Assembly: GCA_015179125.1 (NCBI GenBank)
Contig: WHVA01000076.1
Location: forward strand, 1 to 64,000
Direction: 5' to 3'
DNA: 64,000 bases
Source: Gautieria morchelliformis
Taxonomy: Eukaryota; Basidiomycota; Agaricomycetes; Gomphales; Gomphaceae
A program made the translations under genes and the position numbers. The notes below the pieces were generated by a model. It did no database searches and had not been told where the DNA came from. It saw only the letters and a list, made by a program, of their open reading frames with translations. Shown piece by piece: positions 22,111-33,001 of the stretch (the first letter of the stretch is position 1; each line of letters begins with the position of its first letter).

Positions 22111-22332
22111 TGTTAGTAATCAGGACGATGACACTGCCGAGGCAGAGCCGGCACGCATTTAGCCGGAGGTTCGAGATCGCTCTCGACCCGGGTTACTGGT
22201 GCACCGGCATCGCATCGGCACAGCAGCTCGAAGAGATTGGTAATACAACGGACATTATATTTTGTATATAAAGGAACGATCTACTTGAGATCAAGATAGA
22301 ATATCAGATCATTATATCTCCTTCGTCCCACA
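22111..22332 (+). repeat. Copia 5' LTR
   Basis: 222 bp, TGTTAGTAATC...CGTCCCACA. Contains a TATA-like TTGTATATAAAGG near 22257-22270 and therefore the likely transcription start for the element. Confidence 0.95.
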
Positions 22333-22411
22333 GGTTATGGGCCCCGCGCATAACTAAACTACTACAAATCTAACTACGCTCTATACTCCAATAACTCAAT
22401 ACCGATCAACG

Positions 22412-25400
22412 ATGTCGAGTAGCAATAACACGTACAAGATCGATCCCTTGAACGGGGATAATTACGCGGCGTGGCGCCGGCGGCTCGAGTGGATACTCGA
22501 TGACTCAGATCTGTGGGACGTGGCTATCGGCAGGGAGACGGAACCGAGACCGGCAGATGCCGACAACGTCACTGCAAGCGAGCAGCAGGAGATCGACGAT
22601 TGGAGAAGGAAGGATAAGAAAGCTAGAAAAGAGATTTGCCTCAGAGTTGCCGATGAACAACTAGTTTACATCAATCAGACGATGTCTGCATTTGCTGTAT
22701 GGACTAGTCTACAAGCAATATTCGAATCAAAGGGAGCAGTAGGAATTGTAAATCTCCGAAGAGATTTCTTCCGGACGCTTGCCGAGGACGGCGCGAACAT
22801 GGAGGAGCACGTATGCAAGCTCCGCGGCATTCAACAGGAACTGAATGCACGGGGGCATTACATCAGTGACACCGAGTTCTCGAACACGTTGCTGACGTCA
22901 TTACCAGATTCTTGGTCGGCGTTTATTACGGCAGTAAACGCCAGTGGAGCCGGGACAACAGCTGATATATTAATAGCTCGGGTCCTCGATGAGGATCGAG
23001 CACGGAAAGCTGGATCGGCACGGCAGACGGCGCTTAAGGCGCAACAACGTCACAGGACCAGGAAAGATGACTCAGGAGCAACAAAGGGAAAGTGCCGAAA
23101 TTGCAGCAAGAAGGGTCATTACGTGAAGGACTGTTGGGCGAAAGGTGGCGGCAAGGAGAGCCAAGCACCGAAATGGTTCAAATCAGGGAACAAAGAAACG
23201 GTCAAACAAGCAGAAGAAAAAGACTTCGCATTTGTATCTAAGGAGGTAGCATACAGTGCTATATCCGCATCCGACTGGTTAGCCGATTCAGCGGCAACAA
23301 CACACATAGCTAGAAGCCGAAACGATTTCGCTAGCTATGCCGAGGAACCATCAGAAATCGAAGGAATTTCACCCGATGCGGTACTACATACACAAGGCCG
23401 AGGCACTATATACATGGAATTCAAGATCGGCGCCAAGACGAACACGATCGAGCTACGTGACGTCAAACACGCACCAGATGCGCCGAACAACCTTATCAGC
23501 GTAGGGCGTTTAACTGATAAGGGTAACACGGCCACATTTTCAGGCACCGGCGTCGAATTCAAATCACGCGCCGGAGTTACCTTCGCACAGGGACAGAAGC
23601 GTGGGCGGCTATTCTGTATGAAGGCACGGGTCGCTCGATCAGTCGAGGCACGGGACTTTGCCGCAGCGGCAAAAGGACGGTCATGGGACAAATGGCACAG
23701 GATACTCGGGCACGTCAACATAAATTCTATAAAGATGTTGAAATCTAACGATCTAGTCACCGGACTTGAGATCGACGAATCAAACGAGCCGAGCCAGTGC
23801 AAGGCATGCATACAAAGCAAGCGGCATGTGGAGCCGTTCCCCAAAAGAGCCGAGGACACTGTAGAACAGGTCGGTGACCTGACAGTATCCGATGTATGGG
23901 GACCTGCCCAGACCGAGGGACCATCGCGTGAGAAATACTTTTATTCTTTCACGGACATCAAATCAAGGTACACCGTAATCTATTTTGGGAGCACCAAAGA
24001 TGAAGCGCTCAAACACTTCGAGACGTACAAGGCATTCCTCGAGACCCAAACAGGTCAGAAACTGAAGAGGTTTCGCTCGGATAATGGAGGGGAATATGTC
24101 AATAAAAATTTCAAGGAATTTTGTGCAAAATATGGCATTATCATGGAGACCACAGCTCCATACTCCCCAGCCCAGAATGGAATTGCCGAACGACTCAACC
24201 GGACCTTACTCGAGCACGCACGGGCAATGATATTTGCCAAGAACCTGCCAATAATACTCTGGCCCGAGGCCGTGGCTTACGCGTGTTATATCAAAAATCG
24301 ATCACCCACGCGAGCGCTTGGAGATGACGCAACGCCGTTCCAGGCACTATTCGGCAAGAAGCCGAACATAGCACGTCTAGAGGAATTCGGGACAAATTGT
24401 TGGGTTATGGTGCCGGATCAACGTCGAGCCAAACTTGATCCAAAGGCAGAAGAACATATATTCGTCGGAGTAGCTGAACATGCAAAGGCCTGGAGGTACT
24501 ACAATAAAGCCTCAAAGCACGTTCAAGTATCTAGGAACATTACATTTGACGAAAATGACAACCGACTCTACCCCATCCCAGACAACGACGATGACGACAC
24601 GGCACCGCTCGAGGGGGAGCACTCACCGCGCGAGCATGTGCCGGACCCAATCACATCTACCCCACAGACGTCATCACCCCAGACAACACCCGTTCCGGAT
24701 CCACCTGAACAAGCGCCAGCTCCACAGATTCGACGGAGCGCGCGTATCACTCAAAGACCGGATTACCGGAAGCTGAATAATTCAGGACGCACCGAGCAGG
24801 TTTACATAACGAGAGAAATCGTCACCGAACCTGAGAATTACAGAGCGGCGGTATCACGTGATGATGCGCCGATCTGGGAGAAAGCGATGGAAATTGAGAT
24901 GGACCAACACAAGACGTTAGGAACATGGGAGCTAACAGAACTACCACCCGGACGAGTAGCTATCGGTTGCCGATGGGTATACGCTGTCAAAACACAACCG
25001 GACGGACAATTCGATAAAGCCAAAGCAAGGGTTGTGGCTCAAGGATTCACACAGAGGCCAGGGATGGATTACTACGAGATAACCTCACCCGTGGTCAAAT
25101 TCGACTCACTACGTGTTCTATTAGCGATCGCAAACACACTCGATTGGGAAATCGAAATGATGGATGTCAAAGGCGCCTACCTCAATTCAACCATAGATGA
25201 GGAGATCTACATGCGCCAGCCCGACGGTTTTGATGATGGATCTGGACGCGTTCTAAGAATATACAGAGCGCTCTACGGACTCAAGCAATCGGGGCGAGCT
25301 TGGCATCAGCGCTTACGCAAATTACTACTCGATCTAGGCTTCCATCAAAGTACAGCCGATGAATGCGTCTACATCAGACAAGATAAGGATTCAATCGAAG

Positions 25401-26434
25401 TCATATCAGTGTATGTGGACGACTTTGGACTATTTGCTGACTCCAAAGGAGGGATGATTAAGCTCAAGGGGGAGCTTCATGGGAAATTCCCTTTAACGGA
25501 TTTAGGAGAAATGAAGAAAATCTTGGGAATTAGAGTTGAGAGGAATAGGGATGAAGGAACACTGATCATGTCTCAAGGACATTACATCGACATCATACTC
25601 GATCGATTCAACATGACAACAGCACATTCCGTATCTACACCTCTGCATAAAATGATCAAACTCACGACACCCATGGACTCGACAGGTCCAACTGCCGAAG
25701 TACCCTATGCTAAAGCGATCGGATCACTCATGTATGCAGCACTCAGCACGCGACCTGATTTGGCCTTTACCGTACAACATCTGAGCCAATTCACTACTAC
25801 TTACGGAACCGAGCACTGGACGGCGATCAAACACGCGCTCAGGTACCTCAAAGGGTCACGTGACGACGGCATAATCTTCCGACGAGACGCTGGTCTCGAC
25901 CTCGAAATATTTGTCGACTCGGATTATGCTAATAGAAACGACGCACTATCTATTAGTGGCTACGTAGCTATACTAGGAGGAGGAACCATTGCATGGAGCT
26001 CGAAGAAGCAGCGAACAATCGCGCTATCTACCACGGAGGCCGAATACATGGCACTTACCGAGGGCGCCAAGCAATTAATCTGGCTGAGGCGTTTTATCGA
26101 AGAACTTGGAATTGATCAAACCCAGCCCACGTCACTTCGATCAGACAATCTAGGCGCCATTACACTATCGCATGACGCAACGTATCATGCGCGTACCAAA
26201 CACATCAATGTCGCATATCATTTCATCCGTGAGAAAGTGGTCTCTCACGAGGCATCACTTACATACGTACCGACGAAGGAGAACATAGCGGACATATTTA
26301 CAAAGGGACTAGATATGCACCAACACAGGTATCTATTAGGAAAATTAGGATTTTACCGAAGGGACTTCTCGCTGAGGGGGAGTGTTAGTAATCGGGACAA
26401 TGACACCGCCGAGGCAGAGCCGGCACGCATTTAG
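22412..26434 (+). CDS. Copia Gag-Pol polyprotein, 1340 aa
   Basis: The start ATG is 79 bp after the LTR. Order: UBN2/Gag (residues about 1-200, MSSSNNTYKIDPLNGDNYAA at the start); CCHC knuckle CRNCSKKGHYVKDC (about 228-241); protease DSAATTHIA (about 292, Ala in place of the usual DSG Gly); GAG-pre-integrase HHCC motif (WHRILGHVNINS ... CKACIQSKRH); integrase core with D (LTVSDVWG), D (FRSDNGGEY) and E (QNGIAERLNR); copia RT from WVYAVKTQPDG through YVDDFGLF; RNase H with VDSDYAN, STTEAEYMALTEG and RTKHINVAYHFIRE. No stops or frameshifts. The last 17 codons plus the stop are encoded within the 3' LTR. Gag and Pol share one frame, as in most copia elements. Confidence 0.97.
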   Translation: MSSSNNTYKIDPLNGDNYAAWRRRLEWILDDSDLWDVAIGRETEPRPADADNVTASEQQEIDDWRRKDKKARKEICLRVADEQLVYINQTMSAFAVWTSLQAIFESKGAVGIVNLRRDFFRTLAEDGANMEEHVCKLRGIQQELNARGHYISDTEFSNTLLTSLPDSWSAFITAVNASGAGTTADILIARVLDEDRARKAGSARQTALKAQQRHRTRKDDSGATKGKCRNCSKKGHYVKDCWAKGGGKESQAPKWFKSGNKETVKQAEEKDFAFVSKEVAYSAISASDWLADSAATTHIARSRNDFASYAEEPSEIEGISPDAVLHTQGRGTIYMEFKIGAKTNTIELRDVKHAPDAPNNLISVGRLTDKGNTATFSGTGVEFKSRAGVTFAQGQKRGRLFCMKARVARSVEARDFAAAAKGRSWDKWHRILGHVNINSIKMLKSNDLVTGLEIDESNEPSQCKACIQSKRHVEPFPKRAEDTVEQVGDLTVSDVWGPAQTEGPSREKYFYSFTDIKSRYTVIYFGSTKDEALKHFETYKAFLETQTGQKLKRFRSDNGGEYVNKNFKEFCAKYGIIMETTAPYSPAQNGIAERLNRTLLEHARAMIFAKNLPIILWPEAVAYACYIKNRSPTRALGDDATPFQALFGKKPNIARLEEFGTNCWVMVPDQRRAKLDPKAEEHIFVGVAEHAKAWRYYNKASKHVQVSRNITFDENDNRLYPIPDNDDDDTAPLEGEHSPREHVPDPITSTPQTSSPQTTPVPDPPEQAPAPQIRRSARITQRPDYRKLNNSGRTEQVYITREIVTEPENYRAAVSRDDAPIWEKAMEIEMDQHKTLGTWELTELPPGRVAIGCRWVYAVKTQPDGQFDKAKARVVAQGFTQRPGMDYYEITSPVVKFDSLRVLLAIANTLDWEIEMMDVKGAYLNSTIDEEIYMRQPDGFDDGSGRVLRIYRALYGLKQSGRAWHQRLRKLLLDLGFHQSTADECVYIRQDKDSIEVISVYVDDFGLFADSKGGMIKLKGELHGKFPLTDLGEMKKILGIRVERNRDEGTLIMSQGHYIDIILDRFNMTTAHSVSTPLHKMIKLTTPMDSTGPTAEVPYAKAIGSLMYAALSTRPDLAFTVQHLSQFTTTYGTEHWTAIKHALRYLKGSRDDGIIFRRDAGLDLEIFVDSDYANRNDALSISGYVAILGGGTIAWSSKKQRTIALSTTEAEYMALTEGAKQLIWLRRFIEELGIDQTQPTSLRSDNLGAITLSHDATYHARTKHINVAYHFIREKVVSHEASLTYVPTKENIADIFTKGLDMHQHRYLLGKLGFYRRDFSLRGSVSNRDNDTAEAEPARI

Positions 26435-26604
26435 CCGGAGGTTCGAGATCGCTCTCGACCCGGGTTACTGGTGCACCGGCATCGCATCGGCACAGCAGCT
26501 CGAAGAGATTGGTAATACAACGGACATTATATTTTGTATATAAAGGAACGATCTACTTGAGATCAAGATAGAATATCAGATCATTATATCTCCTTCGTCC
26601 CACA
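26383..26604 (+). repeat. Copia 3' LTR
   Basis: 222 bp; differs from the 5' LTR at three transitions, all in the first 30 bp. It includes the C-terminal codons and stop (26434) of the polyprotein. Confidence 0.95.
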
Positions 26605-26717
26605 GCCCCTGGAGATGTGAAGGAGTGTGTGACGGTGCAAGTATATAGTCAATGTGCTGGCAGCAAGGGTCTCCATCCTTTCCTCTTTGGATCCCTGTCA
26701 GGTGGGCCTTGTGTCAT

Positions 26718-27239
26718 TGTTACAACATGATCCTTCAGAGGGAGGCTGACTGAGCTTGGGGGCAAAACCCAAGGTAAGGCCCGAGGTTACGGAGTGAGGT
26801 TCGAATAGGGAAGTCGGAGAGGACTTGGCTTCAGCTTGTGTGCTGTGCCTGCCCTATGTATGAGTCCCAATTCCTTAGCTAAACGAATAAGAGGCGAGGT
26901 TTGATTCAAGAGGCGAGTACTTACAAACTAGCTAAGGATCAAAGGGAGTACAATAGTTGATATTCAGACTGAGGAATAAGTGTGCATACAGGAGGGTATA
27001 TATACAGCAAGATAGGGATCAGGGGTGAGCATATGCGGGGATACGGGTGAGGTAATTATAACTAATTTGATGCATGATGGAATGGAACAGATAACTAAGG
27101 GGATAAGGTCATGGGTTAAGCTCGGGCATAAGCTCCAGGTCAGGCATGGAATCACAAGGCTTGGGCACAAGTATCACAAAGCTTGGGTTGGCAGCAAGGT
27201 AGTACCAATAAGTAACTGGCCAAAGGCTGGGTTCTTACA
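26718..27239 (-). repeat. Solo LTR, family B, with perfect 5-bp target duplication
   Basis: 522 bp; minus-strand ends TGTAAGAACCC...TTGTAACA. Flanked by GTCAT at 26713-26717 and GTCAT at 27240-27244. A TATA-type stretch (GTATATATAC) lies at about 26996-27005. No internal region remains: it was formed by LTR-LTR recombination. Confidence 0.9.
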
Positions 27240-27244
27240 GTCAT

Positions 27245-27536
27245 GTGGATAGTCATTTATTCATACTTTGCATCCCTCTCTGTCAGGCCACGTGATCTCC
27301 ACTGTCTGACAAGTGTTGCCTTTACAGGTACATGGGGGCTGATCTGGAGCCGAAGGAATGATGTCAAAGGAGGGGGTGTCAGGTGTGGTATGCTCAGAAG
27401 GCATTCCAAAATCTGACTGGGAGTTGCAGCCCTGCCACCAGTACTTAGAAAGGAGTTTTTCCTGCTGTAAGGGCAACTCTCCCAAGACAGCAGAAATCAT
27501 GCAGACTGGCAGAGGAGGATCCAAACATTGGAAGTA
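27245..27536. repeat. Degenerate gypsy (family A-like) LTR end and gag start
   Basis: GTGATCTCCACTGTCTGAC...TTGCCTTTACA at 27290-27328 resembles the LTR A 3' end, and the minus-strand CTTACAGCAGGAAAAAC at about 27465-27480 resembles the LTR/gag junction. The piece between is a diverged gag leader. It hosts the MITE-like element on its right. Confidence 0.45.
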
Positions 27537-27816
27537 TAGAAGGATTTTCTGGTCTCAAAACTGTTCAAAAACTGTGAAGGTTTTCCATATTTATTTGGAT
27601 TTAAAAAAAGTTTTACATAACAAAATTTAGTGTTTTTTAATAATTTCTCAGTCCCAAAAAAGTGTGATAAAATTGTAGAAATAAAAGGCAAAAAACTGTA
27701 CATAAAAAACTGTAAGAAACGTGCTTTCTTAAAGTTTTTGCCCTTTTGGCATTGAGAAAGTTTTAAAAAAACACTAAATTTTTTCAAAGTTTTTTGAAGA
27801 CCAGAAAATTCTTCTA
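27537..27816. mobile_element. MITE-like element with long imperfect inverted repeats
   Basis: About 280 bp, strongly AT-rich. The left end TAGAAGGATTTTCTGGTCTC and right end (reverse complement TAGAAGAATTTTCTGGTCTT) pair. Pairing extends inwards through AATTTAGTGTTTTTT and TTTCTCA words on both arms, so the whole element could fold into one long hairpin. No ORF. Any target duplication is at most 2 bp (TA or AT), so the superfamily is uncertain. Confidence 0.6.
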
Positions 27817-28108
27817 TGCCTCCAGTGAAAGTGATGAAAATCTACGTGACATGAGACTCATCTGGCAGAGGAGGATCCAAAGAGGAAAAGCTTAGAAGCC
27901 CTGCTGCCAGCGTGCTACCTATATACATTGTGCCCCTGATCAAAGTCAGGGACACCCGCTCCACTCCTGTAAGTCTGAACCTCTGCGGCCACCGCCTAAT
28001 GCGCACAACCCTGCATATGCCCTGACAACACTCTGGAGTTGTCACCAAAGCCAAGCTCAGAGATAGCTTTGAAAGAGGGTTCCCCTGACACATGTGACTT
28101 CACATGCA

Positions 28109-28162
28109 CATGACTTCACACCCGCATGACTTCACACCCACATGACTTTACACCCACATGAC
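28109..28162. repeat. 16-bp short tandem repeat
   Basis: About 3.4 copies of ATGACTTCACACCCAC with minor changes. The solo LTR D that follows inserted into the last unit, taking ATGAC as its target site. Confidence 0.75.
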
Positions 28163-28409
28163 TGTTGGGGTTATCGGAGATAAGCTAGAATGCAGTCAGG
28201 GTGGATGGGAGGTCGGGCAGGGTATTGTTTCGTGTCAGCAGCCTCGGGCATATGCCCGAGGCCATATATAGTGCAACACCGTAGTTAGCGGCACCTCAGT
28301 GAACTACCTCGTTCACTGAGGTGCGTACTCTTTTCTATCGACGTCTAGATATAGAGTTACTCACTATGTTGATAGCTTCTATATCTAGCTACTGCGCATA
28401 ACCGCTACA
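28163..28409. repeat. Solo LTR, family D, with perfect 5-bp target duplication
   Basis: 247 bp, TGTTGGGGTTAT...ATAACCGCTACA. Flanked by ATGAC at 28158-28162 and 28410-28414. Contains three strong inverted repeats: a perfect 22-bp palindrome (28241-28262), a 14-bp-arm hairpin with a 6-nt loop (28291-28324), and 11-bp arms CTAGATATAGA/TCTATATCTAG (28345-28388). A TATATA box (28265-28270) follows the palindrome. Confidence 0.85.
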
Positions 28410-29089
28410 ATGACTTCACGTGGCTCCATAGTTGGAGATGTCATACAGTGGATGTGCACCGTATTGGAGCCAGAATATGGTGGGGCACCTGTAAGGGCAA
28501 CCCTAGCCAGCTGTGGAGATCACACTACCACACAACTGACAAGGGGCATTCTGAAGTACATACATAAATGAACAGAATATACAAGAGAGGGGATTCTCAC
28601 CTGACAAGGGGAAATCTGAAGAGAAAAGTCTAAGGACCCCCAATGCCAGCGAGCCTGTATTATACTATGCTAGTCTGCAGCCAGGGCCAACACCCAGCAC
28701 TCGCCATCAACCCTGCAGTCCCCTGGCCTCCCTGACCCTTGATTTTTTTTTTTTTTTTTTTTTTTAATCCAATTTTTCGTCTTTTGGGGCGTAGCCCTAT
28801 GTAAGATGTTGCTACAGTTTGCGTCCCCATCAGGTATGCTACCTAGCCTTTCTTTCTCTGTCTCCGCTTGTGCTCCTTGGGCGAGGCCCTGGGCGATTCC
28901 GTGCCTGTGGTGGCGGGGTGAGGTGCGCGCATTGCTCGCGGTGCGTTCTTTTTCGGGTTCCCTGATCGTCTTCTCTTTCTCCTCATTTTCCATCTCTCTC
29001 TTTTGGTTCCTAGCTGTTCTCTTCCACTCTCCTGCCTGTTCCCCGCTTTTCCCTTATTGTCTCTCCTCTCCCCTCGTTGTAGTTTCTCC

Positions 29090-32000
29090 TCAAATCCCTC
29101 TGAAACGTTCCGTGTCCCTTATGTACCTGAACAGAGGTTTCATTGCCCTCGGCTTTGTGAGTAGATTGTTCGCCGCTCTAGCCCCTCTCTTTAGCTCTGC
29201 CTCTAGCTTCTCGCGCGCTCTGCTGTACGCTGGGCACCTGAAAAGAAAATGGTGCACCGTCTCGTCGGCGCCCCTGCACTTTGCGCATGTGGGTGAGTCT
29301 GCCTTGCCGATCCTGTGTAAATGCTTGTTGAGAGCTACGTGGCCAGTCCTTATCTGTATGAGCAGGGTGGCCCGTTTGCGTGCCAGTCCGTCTGTCAGTC
29401 GTGTGAAGGCCGCTGATGGAATGGTCCTGTCGATCTTGTGTGCCATGGTCGCCTTTGGAGATTTGGCGAAGAGCTCCTTTGATCTGCGCTTGAGTTCTTT
29501 CTGGTGCTTCTGCAGTTCAGCTGATCTGCTAATTGGCATTAGCCCTCTGCACTCTATCGGGATGAATCTTTCCTCGCTGCTGTCCCCCTTCGCTGCTTTC
29601 TTTGCCTCCTGGTCTGCCCTCTCGTTTCCTCTGATCTCCTTGTGTCCTGGTGTCCATCTTATGCATATCGTGGAGCCTGGCTGCGCTTCTATGACTCCCT
29701 CTAGCTGTCTCTGGAGGGCGTCGACTAAGTACTGGGCGGACATCTGTTTTTCTCTCCTCGTGGTCAGTATTGCCGCTTGACTGTCCAATACCAATCATGT
29801 AACTGCCGCTCCGCTCGCTATTCAGTAGCTTTGCCCCCATCGCAGCTCCCACCAGCTCTGCCTCGAACATGGTGTGCTCTTCTTCGGGGCCCAGATAGAG
29901 CCGTACTGCACGTTCCTCCTTCCGTTCCTGTATAGCACCGCTGCTGCACCAACCCCTCCGTCGATGCAGGACCCATCCGAGTATATTTGAACCTCGGCCG
30001 TGTCGCTGTCCAGCTCGGCAATGGCTTTCCTCTCGTTCTCCGGTATTCGAATCTGGGACGCCGGCTACCACTTTGGCCCTCGTACTACCGTGTGTATTTT
30101 TTCCATCTCTTTCGGCCTGAGCTGGTATGCATGTAAAATCTCATGTAGCGAGGTCTGGTGCTTTCTGACGTATCTCGAGGCAGCGCGGTTGATTCTAGGG
30201 GTCAATGGGTGTGTTTCTGGGAGGCAGGCGAGTCTGGTAGCGGCTCTGTGTATTAGCTTATCTACCAGCAGCTGGAACGGCAGTAAGTTCACATGCGCAT
30301 CTAATGTGTCACTCGCCGTGGTCCTCATGGCCCCTGTTATTGCGAGGGCCGCCTGCCTTTGTACCCTGGCTAGCTTATTAATGTGACCCTTTGTGCCTTT
30401 GTTGCTCGCGGTACCTGGGATCAGGAACACGTCAGTGGCATACAATAGTTTGGGGACTGCGACCGCCAGGTAGTACTGGTGCATGTGCTTAGCTGGCACC
30501 CCTCTCGATGGCTTCGCAAGTCTCCGGTACTGTTCTATGAACTTGCTCCCCTTCTGGAGCACGTAGTTGGTCTGCTCCTTATAACGGCGCTCTTGGTCGA
30601 CCAGTATTCCGAGGAACTTGTGGGTCTGCACCGGCTTTATGACGTGCTGTCCGATCGATATGGAGGGCCTGGGAGCGGGTCTGGTTTTCTTGGCCTTGCT
30701 TGGATCAGCCTCGCGTCATCTGGTCAGACCCATGAGCCCGAATTTTTCTATCGCAAAGGTGCAGTCGTGCTTCCTCCCCCATTCTTGTGCTCCCCCGGAC
30801 CTGGTCATCATATTCTGTAGCTTTTGGAACGCTTCTTCCAGGTCCGCTCCCTCAGCCATCAACGTTGTGTCGTCGACAAATCCCACGCAGTCCTCACCCC
30901 TCTTCTTATCGGCGACTTCGAGCAAATCTGCGTTGTAGTACTGGTACGTGATCGCAGACAAGGGGCATCCTTGATCCATGCCGCGATTTATTTCGATCAT
31001 GGGGGTGCTGTAGTCGTCGAATTGCACTGAGGTTAGCCTCCCCTGGACATTTCTGCGAATCCACTCGGTGTATTCTTTAGGTACCCCTCGCTGTCGCATG
31101 TAGTGAATCAACTGTGGTAAGGTTATGCTGGGGAAGGCTCCCTTTATGTCAAGGAACAACATTCCCATCACTCTTCCCTTTCGCCATGCATCCTTCGCTG
31201 CTCCCGTCACGTAGTGAAGCGCATCTGTTGTGGACCGTCCCGGCCGGCACCCGAAGTGGTTGTCCGGTAATAGGAGGTATCTTTCCATCATTTTGACTAG
31301 GTCTTCAGCGACGCATGCGGACAAGACTTTTCCTAGGGTGTCGAGGAGCGCTATCGGTCTATAGGCTCTGGGGGCAGTGTAATCTTTTTTTTCCGGGTTT
31401 TCTGAGAACTTTCGTGATTGAGTCCCTCCACTCCGGTGGGTATATCTTCAACGCGAAGGTGGCTCAGAATAGAGGGCCTATGAAGGGGAGAATAACATCA
31501 GTACACTGTTTCAGTACGGAGTTGGGGATACCGTTGGCTCCTGGCGCCTTGAATGAGTTTAGCCTCTCTATCGCCCTTCTGATCTGATTGTCCAGAATTC
31601 CCTCGTATTCGAATGCTGCCGGGGGGTATGCGTGGTCGTCTGGGGCTGGCATGGGGTTGTTTGTTGTTGCGGGGAAGAAGGTTGTGAAGAGCATCTGCAC
31701 CTTGTCGTCGTTCGTTTCTGCTATCCATTTCGAGCCGTCTCGATGTTTGGCGGTGAGTGTTGGTACTCGGGCTCTGCCTCCGTCCGTTGGATCGGCTGAC
31801 GCATATTTGTGCGCTGTCCACACTGTTGTCTGGTTGGTCCTCTTGAGGAAGTCCTCCCAGTGCTCTTTTTTTGACTTTTCTATCACCTCAGAGTATCTGT
31901 TGCGCGCGTCTCTGTATTGCAGGTGTGTCGCGTGTTCTAGGTCATCTCTGTGCGCGTAGGACTTCCTGCCTGCCTGTCTGGCTGCCTTCCTTTTTTGGGA

Positions 32001-32996
32001 GAGGTCTCTCGACCACCATCGCTTCATGAACGGCGATGGTTTTGTTATGGGCACCATCTCAGCTGTCACTCCTGTTATGTGGTCAGTGATCGCTCTGAGG
32101 TTGTAATAGAATTGTTGCTCGTCTATGGGGGTCGGCGCCGGTATTGCCTCTCTGAGCCTCCCTTCTAGTGTCTCGCTGAACCCTTTCCAGTCTACTAGCC
32201 TGTAGTTCCTTCTCTCTGGTGGAGCGGCCTCCATGGTTATGACCTCGAGGGTGGTGTCGATCGGGTAGTGGTCAGTTTTGGTGGGTAGTTCCTCAGGCAC
32301 TGTATAACAATACATTAGTCGCTCGACCAATTCAGAAGATATGAAGACATTATCGGTGCGTGTGTTGTTTCCCGTTGACATAGCTCGGAGTGTCGGGATG
32401 CCTTTTGGAAGCGCCATCTGTAAGTCCCATTCCACCGTCACGTCTATTAATTGCTGAGCGTCGTCTAGATTGCTCCTCGTGAAGAGCTGGTTGTTACACT
32501 CTTCGTCCCACTGCGGATGGTGTCGGTTGAAGTCACCGACCCATATCATGCCCAGATCTTCTTCACCCGTCCCTCTTTCATTGTGTGGCCTTCGTATGAA
32601 GGCCTTCATTGCGTGTAGACTATCGGAGTTCCTGCAGTCGCAATATATGTTGACAAGGAGTATGTGTCCAGTGTCTGTTTTGATCCTAATGGCCGTGGCG
32701 TCCGGCGTTCCCACGTCAGTTGCGGCCCATGCGTCCGTGGCGATTCTCTTGCTGACCAGGATCATCGCTCTCATTTTCTTTTGTCTGTCCATGTAGTGCG
32801 ATCTGGGATAAACCGTGTACCAGTGAGGAGTGGCTCTAGCGTTTCCGAGGAAGTCTAGGTAGGGTTCTTGTATGGCGATAATGTCGTATTTGTCGGGTGT
32901 AGCCGTGGATAACATGTCTGCGGTAGCTGTGAGGGATTTGTTTGTGTTCTGTTGTCTTATCTGTATTGTTTTTATCGTGTCCTCGTTTTCACTCAT
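29090..32996 (-). pseudogene. LINE ORF2: APE endonuclease, reverse transcriptase, RNase H; multiple frame breaks
   Basis: Starts at ATG 32996, only 5 nt after the ORF1 stop. The endonuclease (IIAIQEPYLD, WVGDFNRHHPQWD, TDHYPID) is intact to 31464, where TGA replaces a residue in PFIGPLF-ATFALKIYP. RT continues after an A-run frameshift near 31388: YRPIALLDTLGKVLS, FLDIKGAFPSI, MDQGCPLSA, FVDDTTLM. Breaks near 30716, 30631 and 29790 follow. RNase H shows IRWTPGHKEIRGNERADQEA; the C-terminal knuckle is CAKCRGADETVHHFLFRC. RNase H places it with the Tad/I-type clades. Confidence 0.9.
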
Positions 32997-33001
32997 CTAG
33001 T

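Larger units (their letters stand above)
22111..26604 (+). mobile_element. Ty1/copia LTR retrotransposon, structurally complete
   Basis: 4,494 bp with two 222-bp LTRs, flanked by perfect 5-bp duplications GCCCC at 22106-22110 and 26605-26609. The single uninterrupted gag-pol ORF has all catalytic motifs. LTRs differ at only three positions by eye, so insertion was recent and the element may be active. A purine-rich tract (GCTGAGGGGGAG) abuts the 3' LTR. The segment GGTTATGGGCCCC, one base inside the 5' LTR, is the likely primer binding site. It sits between LTR A debris and a solo LTR B. Confidence 0.95.

Noticed and set aside
28806-29780. 324-aa plus-strand ORF
   Set aside because: Antisense to the LINE RNase H region; hydrophobic composition is a by-product of the opposite strand's coding.
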